Source: CAZEAC01 sp964510065
GTDB taxonomy: Bacteria; Bdellovibrionota_C; UBA2361; CAIXSY01
Reading direction: 5' to 3'
Length of the DNA stretch: 64,000 nt
NCBI GenBank assembly: GCA_964510065.1
Contig: CAZEAC010000001.1
Span: 1-64,000 of the forward strand
The notes under the pieces were generated by a model. The model was not told the origin of the DNA, ran no database searches, and saw only the letters and a program-made list of their open reading frames with translations. A program made the translations under genes and the position numbers. Below are positions 27,077-35,011 of this stretch, in pieces (position 1 is the stretch's first letter; each line of letters begins with the position of its first letter).

Positions 27077-27460
27077 TTATTTCGACGCTTGTTGCGCTAA
27101 GTTCTCAATAAAGGCCGCTACCGCCCAGATTTCTCGGTCGGAAAGCACTGCCTTAAATGCTGGCATTTCTTGGCGCTTTCCATAGGTCACATTTCCAGCA
27201 ATCAGTGACAGTGATTTTGTGTAAGTACCGTCCGCAAAATTTGGCAATCGCGCTTCAAGTCCACGGCTTGCGTCGCCGTCGCCTCGACCAGAAAGTCCAT
27301 GGCAAGAGCCACATCGCTTTGTGAACACTACTCTGCCCTCTTCACGAAATGCACTGTCGACCACATAGGGATTACCGCTGAGGACGAGAAGGCCCTTCTG
27401 AATGTGGCTACATCCACATATAAGCAGTAAATAAACAGTGGCAAGAGTAAATTTATGCAT
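27077..27460 (-). CDS. Monohaem cytochrome c lipoprotein
   Basis: This small periplasmic electron carrier has a short signal peptide ending LLLICGCSH, where a lipobox-type Cys (15 or 17) would anchor it to a membrane. The haem motif is CGSCHGLSG (Cys50, Cys53, His54). The distal Met ligand is probably in KRQEMPAF, and the C-terminal helix AVAAFIENLAQQ completes a class I fold. It sits between clpA (27 bp upstream) and the MMPL gene (1 bp downstream). The electron partner is not visible. Confidence 0.88.
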   Translation of the reverse strand: MHKFTLATVYLLLICGCSHIQKGLLVLSGNPYVVDSAFREEGRVVFTKRCGSCHGLSGRGDGDASRGLEARLPNFADGTYTKSLSLIAGNVTYGKRQEMPAFKAVLSDREIWAVAAFIENLAQQASK

Positions 27461-27487
27461 CTCCTTCCCTCGGCATGTACGGCAAAC

Positions 27488-29767
27488 TCACAGCCGAGAT
27501 TTCAGCGCGAGCTTGAGCGTATCATCGGCAAGGCTTACCACGACTTCACCTCCATCTTTAAGTTTTCCGAAGAGAATTTCCTCGGCTAACTTATCGCTAA
27601 TTTCGGTTTGAATTACTCGTGCCATCGGCCGCGCCCCGAGTACTGTGTCAAATCCCTTTTTGGCGAGCCAGTGCCGTGCCTTCTGTTCTACACTAAATTT
27701 AACCTTCTTTTCGTCAAGTTGTTGCTCAAGTTCTCGGATGAATTTATCGACAATGTTCTCGACTATTTCTAACGGCAGCGACTCGAAATACACGATCTCA
27801 TCAAGTCGATTTCTAAATTCAGGCTTGAAGATGCGCTTAACCGCCGCATCTCTGCTACCGCCACCTTTCACATCACCAAATCCAAGGCTGGCAGCCTTTT
27901 CCGAGCCAGCATTCGTAGTGAGGATTATTATTACATTTCGAAAATCTATCTTCTTACCGTGCGAGTCGGTAAGTGATGCGTCATCCATCACCTGAAGGAG
28001 AATATTGTAAATATCCTCGTGCGCCTTCTCGATTTCGTCAAAGAGCAACACTCCATAGGGCTGTTTCCGAACCAGATCCGTAAGTACGCCACCCTCTTCG
28101 TAGCCAACATAGCCCGGAGGCGCGCCACTGAGCCTCGAGACTGCATGCTTTTCCATATATTCGCTCATATCGAAGCGATGAAAGTGCACCCCCATTACTT
28201 CGCTCAATGCTTTGGCCAGCTCAGTCTTTCCCACACCAGTCGGCCCAGCAAATAAAAATGCTCCGACCGGTTTTCTTTCTCTACGCAGATTAGCGCGCGA
28301 TCGTTTAATCGCTCGCGCAACCGACGCAACAGCCTTGTCCTGTCCGAAAACTCTCTTTTTGAGCTCGACTTCGAGATTCTTGAGCGCCTCGGCATCGGAA
28401 TTGCTCACACTCTTTACTGGAACTTTAGCGATCGCCGAAACAACCTGCTCGATTTCCTTTTCGGTAATGACTTTTTTACGTTTCTGCTTCGAGAGCAGAC
28501 TATTTGCCGCTCCTGCTTCATCGATTACATCTATCGCTTTATCGGGAAGGAAACGCTCATTAATGTGCTTCGCCGAAAGTTCCGCTGCCGCTTTGAGAGA
28601 CGGACCGCTGTAGCGAACTTTATGATGATTCTCGAATCGCTCTTTAAGGCCTTTCAAAATCTCTATTGTTTCAGTGACACTTGGCTCGTCGATATCGATT
28701 GGGGAAAATCGTCTGCTTAATGCGCGATCCTTATCAAAACTCTTTTTAAATTCCTCGTGAGTCGTGCTACCCATACAGCGAAGCTTTCCACTTACGAGCG
28801 CCGGCTTCAATAGATTTGCCGCATCAAGCGAGCCACTTCCAGTGGCACCCGCTCCAATTAAAGTGTGAATTTCGTCGATAAAAAGGATACTGTTCCCTTT
28901 GGCAATAAGTTCATTCACAATGCGCTTCAAACGCTCTTCAAATTCGCCACGAAACTTCGTACCGGCGATTACTGAACCCATGTTGAGCGAATAAAGCTCG
29001 ACATCACGAAGTGAATCAGGGATTTCTCCCGACACAATTTTTTGTGCCACGGCATTGGCCATCGCAGTCTTGCCTACTCCTGGATCGCCTAGAAAGAGTG
29101 GGTTGTTTTTCTGGCGTCGCGAAAGGACTTTCAAGGTCCGCTCCAATTCTTTGTCCCGTCCGATAATCGGATCGAGTTCGCCCTTGCGCGCCAAGTCGGT
29201 CAAGTTCTGGGCGAACTTCTCAAGAATCGACTTGCCACGCGTGACCTCACGTCGCTCATTCTCGGTGGATTCTCGTTCAGAGTCAGTCGAGTCGCCTTTG
29301 GCGCTATTTTCTTCAACCAGCTCGAGAGCGGACTCCTTGGCAATTCCATGTGATACGAAATTTAGCACATCAAGGCGGGTAACCCCCTGCTTCTTTAAAA
29401 AGTAAGCGGCATGGGAATCTTCCTCCGAAAAGATTGATATCAGCACCTCTTTTGCAGTGACCACATTTTTGCCGGCCGAATGCATATGCAGGAGCGCTCG
29501 TTCGAGCACACGCTGCACTGCCGGAGTTTGTTCAGGCTCGCCACCTTTTTCAGGCTCTGCGTGCCGCTCCATCTCGGTTTCAAGAAATGTCTTAAGATCT
29601 CGTTTAAGTGCTTCGACGTCACCTCCACATGCACCAAGCACTTCAACAATACTTTCGTCAAACACAAGCGCGTAAAGCAGATGTTCAACACAAAAATATG
29701 CATGGCCTCGCTGCGTGGCTTCTCGGAAGGCTGCCTCAAGTGCAAACGAGAGCTCGGTCGAAAACAT
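27488..29767 (-). CDS. clpA: ATP-dependent Clp protease ATP-binding subunit ClpA
   Basis: This AAA+ unfoldase feeds substrates to ClpP. The N-domain (1-145) holds the double Clp_N repeat and is followed by a charged linker. The first AAA+ module has Walker A GDPGVGKT (227-234); the second has GPTGVGKTE. In the ClpP-contact loop position LGF replaces the usual IGL/IGF, a conservative change. There is no coiled-coil middle domain, which separates it from ClpB/ClpC. The start follows the clpS stop by two bases, and together they form the N-degron degradation machine. No clpP gene is in the window. Confidence 0.97.
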   Translation of the reverse strand: MFSTELSFALEAAFREATQRGHAYFCVEHLLYALVFDESIVEVLGACGGDVEALKRDLKTFLETEMERHAEPEKGGEPEQTPAVQRVLERALLHMHSAGKNVVTAKEVLISIFSEEDSHAAYFLKKQGVTRLDVLNFVSHGIAKESALELVEENSAKGDSTDSERESTENERREVTRGKSILEKFAQNLTDLARKGELDPIIGRDKELERTLKVLSRRQKNNPLFLGDPGVGKTAMANAVAQKIVSGEIPDSLRDVELYSLNMGSVIAGTKFRGEFEERLKRIVNELIAKGNSILFIDEIHTLIGAGATGSGSLDAANLLKPALVSGKLRCMGSTTHEEFKKSFDKDRALSRRFSPIDIDEPSVTETIEILKGLKERFENHHKVRYSGPSLKAAAELSAKHINERFLPDKAIDVIDEAGAANSLLSKQKRKKVITEKEIEQVVSAIAKVPVKSVSNSDAEALKNLEVELKKRVFGQDKAVASVARAIKRSRANLRRERKPVGAFLFAGPTGVGKTELAKALSEVMGVHFHRFDMSEYMEKHAVSRLSGAPPGYVGYEEGGVLTDLVRKQPYGVLLFDEIEKAHEDIYNILLQVMDDASLTDSHGKKIDFRNVIIILTTNAGSEKAASLGFGDVKGGGSRDAAVKRIFKPEFRNRLDEIVYFESLPLEIVENIVDKFIRELEQQLDEKKVKFSVEQKARHWLAKKGFDTVLGARPMARVIQTEISDKLAEEILFGKLKDGGEVVVSLADDTLKLALKSRL

Positions 29768-29769
29768 GC

Positions 29770-30084
29770 CTATGCCTCTTCAATACTACAGCGAAGCGGA
29801 TATCCAGACGCCTTTGCCCTTGCGTGTACGGCGACAGATTTCGCTTCGGCAATCTCTTTATTATAGATTCCGGCAAGACCTCGTCCGGCCTTATGTACTT
29901 GCAGCATAATTTGCGAAGCCTCAACTGGACTTTTTTTAAACACGCTTTCTAGAATCGAAATCACAAAGTCCATAGTCGTATAATCGTCATTGAGTAAGAT
30001 TACTTTGTACTGCTTAGGATGCTTTATACGGAGCTCTTCCTTCGTGACTGTTCCAGTATCTGAAGATTCTTCGCTGTCGGACAT
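29770..30084 (-). CDS. clpS: ClpS N-recognin adaptor
   Basis: ClpS delivers N-degron substrates to ClpA. The 104-residue protein has an acidic flexible N-terminus, then the core VILLNDDYTTMDFVI, with the conserved Asn-Asp that binds the substrate alpha-amino group, and MLQVHKAGRG with the conserved His. Both recognition elements are intact, so it should read Leu, Phe, Tyr and Trp N-termini. It is the first gene of the clpS-clpA transcription unit and is divergent from aat, whose product creates such N-termini. Confidence 0.97.
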   Translation of the reverse strand: MSDSEESSDTGTVTKEELRIKHPKQYKVILLNDDYTTMDFVISILESVFKKSPVEASQIMLQVHKAGRGLAGIYNKEIAEAKSVAVHARAKASGYPLRCSIEEA

Positions 30085-30148
30085 AACTATCTGATAACAC
30101 TCTCTTTAAAAGCACCGACTAAGGAGTATACCCTATTAATGGCTGCCT

Positions 30149-30277
30149 TAGCCCTCAAATCTCACCATGGTCTTGCGCTAATCCGCAAGTCTCACCAGGG
30201 TTCGTCGCGAGGCGAGCGAGATGCCCTTAAATCCGAAGGAATACGCCGGAGCAGAACCCTGGTGAGAATTGCGGGTA
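30149..30277. mobile_element. R1-related element between clpS and aat
   Basis: A complete inverted-repeat unit spans 30179-30277. The left end TAATCCGCAAGTCTCACCAG is mirrored at the right end with a few mismatches, and the internal GGTTCGTCGCGAGG is shared with the R1 copy after ung. A solo arm (TAGCCCTCAAATCTCACCAT) lies at 30149-30168, directly to its left. The unit fills the divergent promoter region of clpSA and aat, leaving about 45-65 bp on each side. Confidence 0.65.
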
Positions 30278-30322
30278 AAGCATCTAACTATTATTATAGC
30301 CTAAAGATAGGCAAGCGACACT

Positions 30323-30979
30323 ATGACCATAATTGAGTTTCCACCTATCAGCGAAGCCGACGAGACTGGTCTTCTCGCTGTCGGTGGGGATCTTGAAGTG
30401 GACTCACTGCTGCTTGCATACCAAAGTGGAATATTTCCCTGGCCACACTCTCCAAGGCAGCTTCTTTGGTTTGCCCCACCCGAGCGCGCTGTACTTTATT
30501 TTGAGAAGCTCCATATCTCAAGGAGCCTCGCCCGCGCCATCAAGCAAACCGAGTGGCGCTTCACATTTGATAAGGATTTCAGAAAGGTAATTGAGGGCTG
30601 TGCGAGTTCCGGAAATCGGAAGAAGGGAACCGTAAGCTGGATTTATCCGCAGATGGTTGAAGCCTATTGCGCGTTACATGAAGCAGGGCACGCTCACAGT
30701 ATCGAGTGCTACGAGCAAGATGACCTTGTTGGCGGTCTCTACGGAGTATCAATTGGAAAACTTTTTTGCGCTGAATCTATGTTTTATCTTCGGCCCAACG
30801 CCTCAAAAATCTGCTTAGTTAAATTGGTCGAGCACCTAAGGCAACAGGGATTAAATTGGCTCGATTGCCAAGTAATCAATCCTTTCACCGCCAAGATGGG
30901 CGCCGAAGAGATTCCTCGAGAGCAGTATATGCAGATGCTTTCGAAGGCAGCAAAGGCTAGGCAAGCATTACAATTTTAG
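30323..30979 (+). CDS. aat: Leucyl/phenylalanyl-tRNA-protein transferase
   Basis: Aat transfers Leu or Phe from aminoacyl-tRNA to proteins with N-terminal Lys or Arg, creating primary N-degrons. Family landmarks are GLLAVGGDLEVDSLLLAYQSGIFPW near the N-terminus, WIYPQMVEAYCALHEAGHAHSIE, LVGGLYGVSIGKLFCAESMF and LDCQVINPF. The length of 218 is typical. It is divergent from clpS-clpA, so writer and reader of the degron lie side by side. A hairpin follows the stop codon. Confidence 0.96.
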   Translation: MTIIEFPPISEADETGLLAVGGDLEVDSLLLAYQSGIFPWPHSPRQLLWFAPPERAVLYFEKLHISRSLARAIKQTEWRFTFDKDFRKVIEGCASSGNRKKGTVSWIYPQMVEAYCALHEAGHAHSIECYEQDDLVGGLYGVSIGKLFCAESMFYLRPNASKICLVKLVEHLRQQGLNWLDCQVINPFTAKMGAEEIPREQYMQMLSKAAKARQALQF

Positions 30980-31019
30980 TTAGTTTCTGCCATTTTTTAA
31001 TCAAAAGAACAGAAACTAA
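30980..31019. terminator. Bidirectional terminator candidate after aat
   Basis: Perfect 10-bp arms TTAGTTTCTG and CAGAAACTAA, separated by 20 nt, begin right after the aat stop and end just before the convergent hypothetical gene. The spacer holds a run of T and a run of A, and the arms are AT-rich. A rho-independent function in both directions is plausible but not certain. Confidence 0.45.
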
Positions 31020-31026
31020 TCCCCCG

Positions 31027-31485
31027 TCATCGAGACGCGTCCATTCGAGCGTCTAGTATCTCCTGAATCTTTGAGCATTGCCGATGAAAGGCAAAGTAAC
31101 GAAATGGCGATAGTAGCCCTTCACGCACCGGCCATTTCTGATAGTGCACTGACTCTTCTTTTCGTGTAAGCGTGCGCAACACCACACTTCCTTTGGCAAA
31201 CGCCTGCTCGTCCAGGACTACTTTTTCTCCATCATAGAAACGCACCTCGCAGAAGCAGTCACCCTCTTTGGAGAAAAGTCGAAGCCGCGCCTTTTCGTCA
31301 ATGCGACTAGGACGCATCACCATCACGACAAGATCAACGTGCCACCCAAGGTCGCGCATCTTGTCGATAACCACCGCACCATGCGGCACTTTGAATCTTA
31401 CCCCCTGCCGTTCGAACCCTTCTACGGCACCTGCACTCTCTCGCCTTTCGGTCTTTTTTGGGAATTCGTTAACTGCGCTGGTCAT
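31027..31485 (-). CDS. Hypothetical cytoplasmic protein
   Basis: The 152-residue product has no signal or membrane segment. A charged N-terminal 20 residues precede a likely beta-strand domain (VRFKVPHGAVVIDKMR, DLVVMVMRPSRIDEKARLRLF, CEVRFYDGEKVVLD), and it ends in a helix rich in charged residues. I do not recognise a family; a PilZ-like barrel crossed my mind, but the RxxxR and D/NxSxxG motifs are missing. The 16 nt before the ATG plus the ATG itself are identical to a stretch inside the sigma factor gene (see findings). It is convergent with aat. Confidence 0.65.
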   Translation of the reverse strand: MTSAVNEFPKKTERRESAGAVEGFERQGVRFKVPHGAVVIDKMRDLGWHVDLVVMVMRPSRIDEKARLRLFSKEGDCFCEVRFYDGEKVVLDEQAFAKGSVVLRTLTRKEESVHYQKWPVREGLLSPFRYFAFHRQCSKIQEILDARMDASR

Positions 31486-31600
31486 GTCTTCTCGTGCGGT
31501 AATTTGCTATTGACTCCGCAAGTATTAAGAGAAAACAACCAAGAGTCGAGTTTGAAATCTACTAAGAAACAGTGAGAGGAGTATTAGCCTCCTCGCTCCG

Positions 31601-31622
31601 AAAGCCGTGAGAAGTCCGGGTA
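31601..31622 (-). repeat. R1 solo right arm
   Basis: AAAGCCGTGAGAAGTCCGGG ending in TA matches the R1 right terminus. A TAGCCT 16 bp to the left may be what remains of the opposite end, which would make this an internally deleted copy. Confidence 0.5.
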
Positions 31623-31638
31623 GAATAGGTAGTCTTAG

Positions 31639-31675
31639 GATTTGGCCCACGCAATTGTTTTGCGCAGGCCAAATC
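31639..31675. terminator. Hairpin downstream of the Cys-rich exported gene
   Basis: GATTTGGCC pairs with GGCCAAATC, and an inner GCAA pairs with TTGC, around a small loop. It lies 23 bp beyond the stop of the leftward gene at 31698. It has no clear U-tract, so termination is a guess. Confidence 0.35.
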
Positions 31676-31697
31676 GTGAACGCGACTGGTTTCTTAA

Positions 31698-32363
31698 CTA
31701 CCTGTTGCAATCTCGAGGACACGAAAGTGCATCTTCGGCACAGCTGCATCCGGTCCCAAGACAAACGACCTCTGCACAGAAGCCGTCTCCGCAATCGTCG
31801 ACGCAGATCGGATCGTCGTGGGATTGCCGGTCGGAAGGACCAACGTCGATTGCGATATCACGCTTTTGCTCACAAAGTAGAAATGTAGTTCTGCTATCTA
31901 AAGGTACTGCCTCAACTTCGCGGCTTATTAAAGTGTAAAAGTTACCTGAACCATTCTTTAGGCGAATTACTTCCTCCGACTTAGGTATCAAGCCGAAAAT
32001 ACCTTTTCGAAGTGTATATTGCGCACTTCTGAAAACTATCTTCCTTCTCGAATCCCTCGGAGTGTTGCCGATGACATACTGCAGGTAAGGATGACTAATA
32101 TCTCCCGGAGAAGCTGCAAAGAGGTGAAGCTGGCTACGCGATGTTTTGCCTTCGCCTAACGCCATAGCGAGCGTCGGCTCGACGACATAGAGTGGCCCCT
32201 CTTCAATCCCACGCCAATATGCTTCGCGGCAGTACAGGGCTCTTCCCTCTATCTTGGCGATACTCCGTCCATCCCGCTCTTCTATGGTGAGACCGAAGAC
32301 ATGCGTAGTCACAGAGAGTGCAATGGCTACACTACAAAATAACATTCGAAAACTCATACTCAT
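31698..32363 (-). CDS. Exported protein with C-terminal eight-cysteine module
   Basis: The 221-residue protein has a signal peptide (FRMLFCSVAIALSVTTHVFG), then about 165 residues of strand-rich sequence that I do not recognise. It ends in a compact Cys module: C-x3-CGDG-x-C-x-E-x-VC-x4-GC-x-C-x6-CP-x-DC. The same eight-Cys spacing ends the otherwise unrelated exported protein at 45612-45890. Cys-rich knots of this CGDG...CPxDC type are common in surface proteins and presumably form disulfides outside the cytoplasm. It is divergent from the DUF6502-like regulator gene; an AT-rich palindrome lies between them. Confidence 0.7.
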   Translation of the reverse strand: MSMSFRMLFCSVAIALSVTTHVFGLTIEERDGRSIAKIEGRALYCREAYWRGIEEGPLYVVEPTLAMALGEGKTSRSQLHLFAASPGDISHPYLQYVIGNTPRDSRRKIVFRSAQYTLRKGIFGLIPKSEEVIRLKNGSGNFYTLISREVEAVPLDSRTTFLLCEQKRDIAIDVGPSDRQSHDDPICVDDCGDGFCAEVVCLGTGCSCAEDALSCPRDCNR

Positions 32364-32386
32364 AACTACTCCAAAAATATACTAAC

Positions 32387-32413
32387 TATATATGCGTAAA
32401 ATCCGCATATATA
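32387..32413. promoter_or_regulatory. Perfect 10-bp palindrome in a divergent promoter region
   Basis: TATATATGCG and CGCATATATA are perfect inverted arms with a 7-nt spacer. They lie about 25 bp upstream of the exported Cys-module gene and on the promoter side of the DUF6502-like gene. The DUF6502-like HTH protein next door is an obvious candidate binder, which is inference. Confidence 0.4.
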
Positions 32414-32582
32414 CAGTTTGCCAGATCTGCGATTCTTGTCAAGCGCACTGGACGCAGAACTACAACTATGCAAATTAACAACACAATTACCCTACGCTCA
32501 CATAACAATTTCATAAAATTACATGCTATGTTATCATGAAGTGAATGCGCTTTTTATGCATATCTCGAAAGCGCCGAGTGCT

Positions 32583-33377
32583 ATGAAAACGACCTACCTC
32601 GCATTTATAGTTCGCTTGATGTTGCCGATCGCGCGGTTTGCCTTGCGTCATGCTCTGCACATTCAGGAAATTATCGAATGCCTAAAGTCCGCACTAGTGA
32701 AAGCGTCAGTCGAACAGCTTGAAGCTCGCGGCGAAAAAGTTACCACGAGCCGGCTTAGCATCATGACCGGGATCCATCGAAAAGATATCGATAGATTGCG
32801 CAAACCCGCCGACCTGTATCAGGGCGAAGATGATATGATTGTGAGAGTCGTCGGCCATTGGCAAACTTCGAAGAAGTTCCTCGACAAAGGCAAACGTCCG
32901 AGAGCTCTAAGCCACGGCACTGTTGGATCTGAATTTCACCGCTTGGTGGAGGCCGTAAACCGCGAGCTAAACCCTGCCACGGTACTTTTTGAACTTGAGC
33001 GGGTCGGAGTGGTCGAAAGATCGAAAGAAGGGCTTTGCCTTAAACGCACGGCGTTCGCGCCGAGCGATAAAATTGAATTTGGCCTTAAGACCCTTGCCGA
33101 TGATTGTAACGATCTGCTCGAAGCCGTTGATGCGAACTTGTCCCAACAGGATGTTATTCCTAATCACCACGCACGAACGGTCTTCGATAAGGTCCGTGCA
33201 TCCGATGCGGAAAATATCAGAACTTGGTTGGTACGGGAAGGCCACGAACTTCACCGCAAAGCACGTGATTTCTTAGCGTCGAAGGATCAGGAGATCAATC
33301 CCGATCCTAATTACAAAGGCGAGACCATAAAAGTTGCGCTCGGAAGTTTTAGTCGCATATTTAAGGATAAGGTATGA
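32583..33377 (+). CDS. DUF6502-family HTH-like regulator
   Basis: The N-terminal half has the pattern I associate with DUF6502: MLPIARFALRHALHIQEIIECLKSALVKAS, then TTSRLSIMTGIHRKDIDRLRKP, which is a helix-turn-helix (a gene-regulatory DNA-binding fold). The C-terminal half is charged and helical. No sensor domain or membrane segment is visible. I start at the ATG of MKTTYLAFIV because upstream in-frame ATGs (32523, 32556) would add an unconserved tail. Its stop overlaps the start of a lipoprotein gene by 4 bases, a pairing that suggests one functional unit. Confidence 0.72.
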   Translation: MKTTYLAFIVRLMLPIARFALRHALHIQEIIECLKSALVKASVEQLEARGEKVTTSRLSIMTGIHRKDIDRLRKPADLYQGEDDMIVRVVGHWQTSKKFLDKGKRPRALSHGTVGSEFHRLVEAVNRELNPATVLFELERVGVVERSKEGLCLKRTAFAPSDKIEFGLKTLADDCNDLLEAVDANLSQQDVIPNHHARTVFDKVRASDAENIRTWLVREGHELHRKARDFLASKDQEINPDPNYKGETIKVALGSFSRIFKDKV

Positions 33378-34189
33378 CACGTTACCTGGAGAAAGTTCTC
33401 ATTATTTTATTTCTTCTTCTCTCAATGTCCGGATGCGGTGGCGGAACCAGTGGATCTGACGGCGGCACTCCGGTAAAGCTTCGCGGTTCCATTCAGGGCA
33501 CTACGGGCGAGTCGGTGGCACAAGCGCTTGTGACCATCCTCGAGACAGGCGATTCAACTCTGAGTAACGATCACGGCGAATTTATTTTTGGCACGGTCTC
33601 GGTAAGTTCAGATATTACACTGATGATTGAATACCAGGGTGCCGAAGCAAGGGTACTAATAGAGTCAATTCCTTCGGAACAATCCCTTATCACGGTTGAG
33701 CTAACTTTTGATTCTGCTTTGGGATCGGCATCGATTACTTCAGTCTCTGTCGAAAGGATCGGCACACCTGAAACCCCTTCAGCCAGTGCGACACCTGCCC
33801 CAACCACCGATCGCAACGACGAGGATACTGACAGCACCCAAAGCGTACTTCGGGGCGTGGTCTATGGGGCAGATGGCCTTGCACTTTCAGGCGTGGTCCT
33901 GCACATTCCAGGGACACGTGCGCGTCAGGTCGCAGGTTCGGATGGCAGATTTATCCTCGCTTTTCCGACGAAACGACGAACGCTTACGTTGCAGGCCGAA
34001 TATCAGGGCTTCAAAGTAACACTCAATATTGGTGGGCTTCCCGAATACGCCGTGGAGGTATCAGTAAGAATTCAGCTTCAGGTCGAACAGAAAAGCGGAC
34101 CCAATAATGTCGACGACAAGGCAAGACTTATGGGACAAGTGCTCTCGACGAAAATTACAAAACGACCGGGCAGCAGCGCCGAGAGCTAA
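33374..34189 (+). CDS. Lipoprotein with two carboxypeptidase-regulatory-like domains
   Basis: The signal peptide ends LLLSMSGC, giving lipid attachment at Cys21, followed by a Gly/Ser-rich spacer. Two similar beta-sandwich units follow: KLRGSIQGTTGESVAQALVTILETG...NDHGEFIFGTVSV and VLRGVVYGADGLALSGVVLHIPGT...GSDGRFILAFPT. Both fit the carboxypeptidase-regulatory/CNA-B-like pattern (G-x-V, then A-x-V, then D-G-x-F). A Ser/Thr/Pro linker separates them. It probably sits on the outer membrane; the binding target is unknown. It is translationally coupled to the DUF6502-like gene. Confidence 0.78.
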   Translation: MTRYLEKVLIILFLLLSMSGCGGGTSGSDGGTPVKLRGSIQGTTGESVAQALVTILETGDSTLSNDHGEFIFGTVSVSSDITLMIEYQGAEARVLIESIPSEQSLITVELTFDSALGSASITSVSVERIGTPETPSASATPAPTTDRNDEDTDSTQSVLRGVVYGADGLALSGVVLHIPGTRARQVAGSDGRFILAFPTKRRTLTLQAEYQGFKVTLNIGGLPEYAVEVSVRIQLQVEQKSGPNNVDDKARLMGQVLSTKITKRPGSSAES

Positions 34190-34237
34190 GGAGCTCAGTA
34201 GCCTCAAACCAGGCCTTGCTAGCAAACTGTTAACTAA

Positions 34238-34417
34238 GGAACCTCTGAAAAACTATGCATTTCGTCTTCGCTGGCATTTCGGCGATCTTTGCGAGAAAGC
34301 ATGCCGGGAAAATACTCGAAATAGCCCTGCTATTCCTGCGTTTATCCCGGCATGCTTTCTCGCAAATCTCATCCAAAATTCCAGCAAATCCAAAACGCCT
34401 AGTTTTTCAGAGGTTCC
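34238..34417 (+). mobile_element. R2 inverted-repeat element, copy 1 (180 bp)
   Basis: The termini are GGAACCTCTGAAAAACTA and TAGTTTTTCAGAGGTTCC, a perfect 18-bp inverted repeat. The direct repeat CTAA flanks both sides (34234-34237 and 34418-34421), fitting the YTAR target duplication of IS5-type transposases. A long internal stem pairs TTTGCGAGAAAGCATGCCGG with its complement around a loop of about 40 nt. There is no transposase. The second copy, also exactly 180 bp and in opposite orientation, is at 43360-43539. Confidence 0.8.
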
Positions 34418-34441
34418 CTAAGTTTTCCGCCTCCTTTCTGT

Positions 34442-34515
34442 CTCTGTGTTTTTTTGAAAAACAAACCACAGAGGCACAGGGGGCACAGAGGCTGGGAAGA
34501 GAAAAAGTGTACTAG
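34442..34515. mobile_element. R3 element, partial copy
   Basis: The hairpin CTCTGTG...ACCACAGAG is followed by GCACAGGGGGCACAGAGG and the characteristic AGTGTACTAG end at 34506-34515. The left terminus (CTAGTACACT) is missing; an R2 element ends 24 bp to the left. The TAG stop codon of the leftward sxtJ gene is part of the right terminus. Confidence 0.6.
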
Positions 34516-34973
34516 AACTGTCGCTCAAGCAGGGTAAAATCAGTGCTTTTTTCTTTTCTTGTAATCCAATAGCTCTCGACGTTGCTTCTATAGGTCATGT
34601 CGACAACTTTCTTGCCGACAATTTTTAGAATCAGCGCTAAAGGGATCACAAGTACGCTCCACGCAATTGAGAGCATCACAAACGTCATTACGATTCCAAG
34701 ATAATGCGCGAATGTCATCCAATTCTTCCACACCGGCCGGAGCGCGGCAGGAGCTAGATAACCCAAAAGCGGGAAAAGCACGCCAAAGGCGCAAAGTCCG
34801 CCCACTGTTTCGAGCGGTTTTCCCTTGTAACAAAGCCATGCTGCAAGAAAGAAACTCAGCGCACCGAATAGTGCTCCGAACTCCTTCACATGCTCGCGTA
34901 CGCTTTTTCCATATTGGACCTCATCGAGCGCCGACGAACAGCACCCCTTACCGCCCTGCAAAGCTGTCATCAT
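34512..34973 (-). CDS. SxtJ-family membrane protein
   Basis: SxtJ-type proteins accompany NodU/CmcH carbamoyltransferases in secondary-metabolite and polysaccharide loci; their role is not settled. This one has the polar start and VREHVKEFGALFGALSFF, then helices around LCYKGKPLETVGGLCAFGVLFPLLGYLAP, the segment WKNWMTFAHYLGIVMTFVMLSIAWSVLVIPLALIL and a basic tail ending LLERQF. I chose the ATG because GAGGGA lies 8 nt upstream; a GTG at 35057 would overlap the carbamoyltransferase. The stop codon is supplied by an R3 repeat end. Confidence 0.82.
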   Translation of the reverse strand: MMTALQGGKGCCSSALDEVQYGKSVREHVKEFGALFGALSFFLAAWLCYKGKPLETVGGLCAFGVLFPLLGYLAPAALRPVWKNWMTFAHYLGIVMTFVMLSIAWSVLVIPLALILKIVGKKVVDMTYRSNVESYWITRKEKSTDFTLLERQF

Positions 34974-35011
34974 TGGTCGAGTTCCCTCGACGATCTCTAC
35001 TGATGTGGAGC

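Noticed and set aside
31027..31485. PilZ domain in the hypothetical protein
   Set aside because: The RxxxR and D/NxSxxG motifs needed for cyclic di-GMP binding are absent.
34257..34421. Open frame FVFAGISAIFARKHAGKILE... across R2 copy 1, with a near twin across copy 2 (43337-43522)
   Set aside because: Both copies stay open over about 55 codons, but nearly every difference between them changes the amino acid, while base pairing of the stem is preserved. That argues against protein coding.
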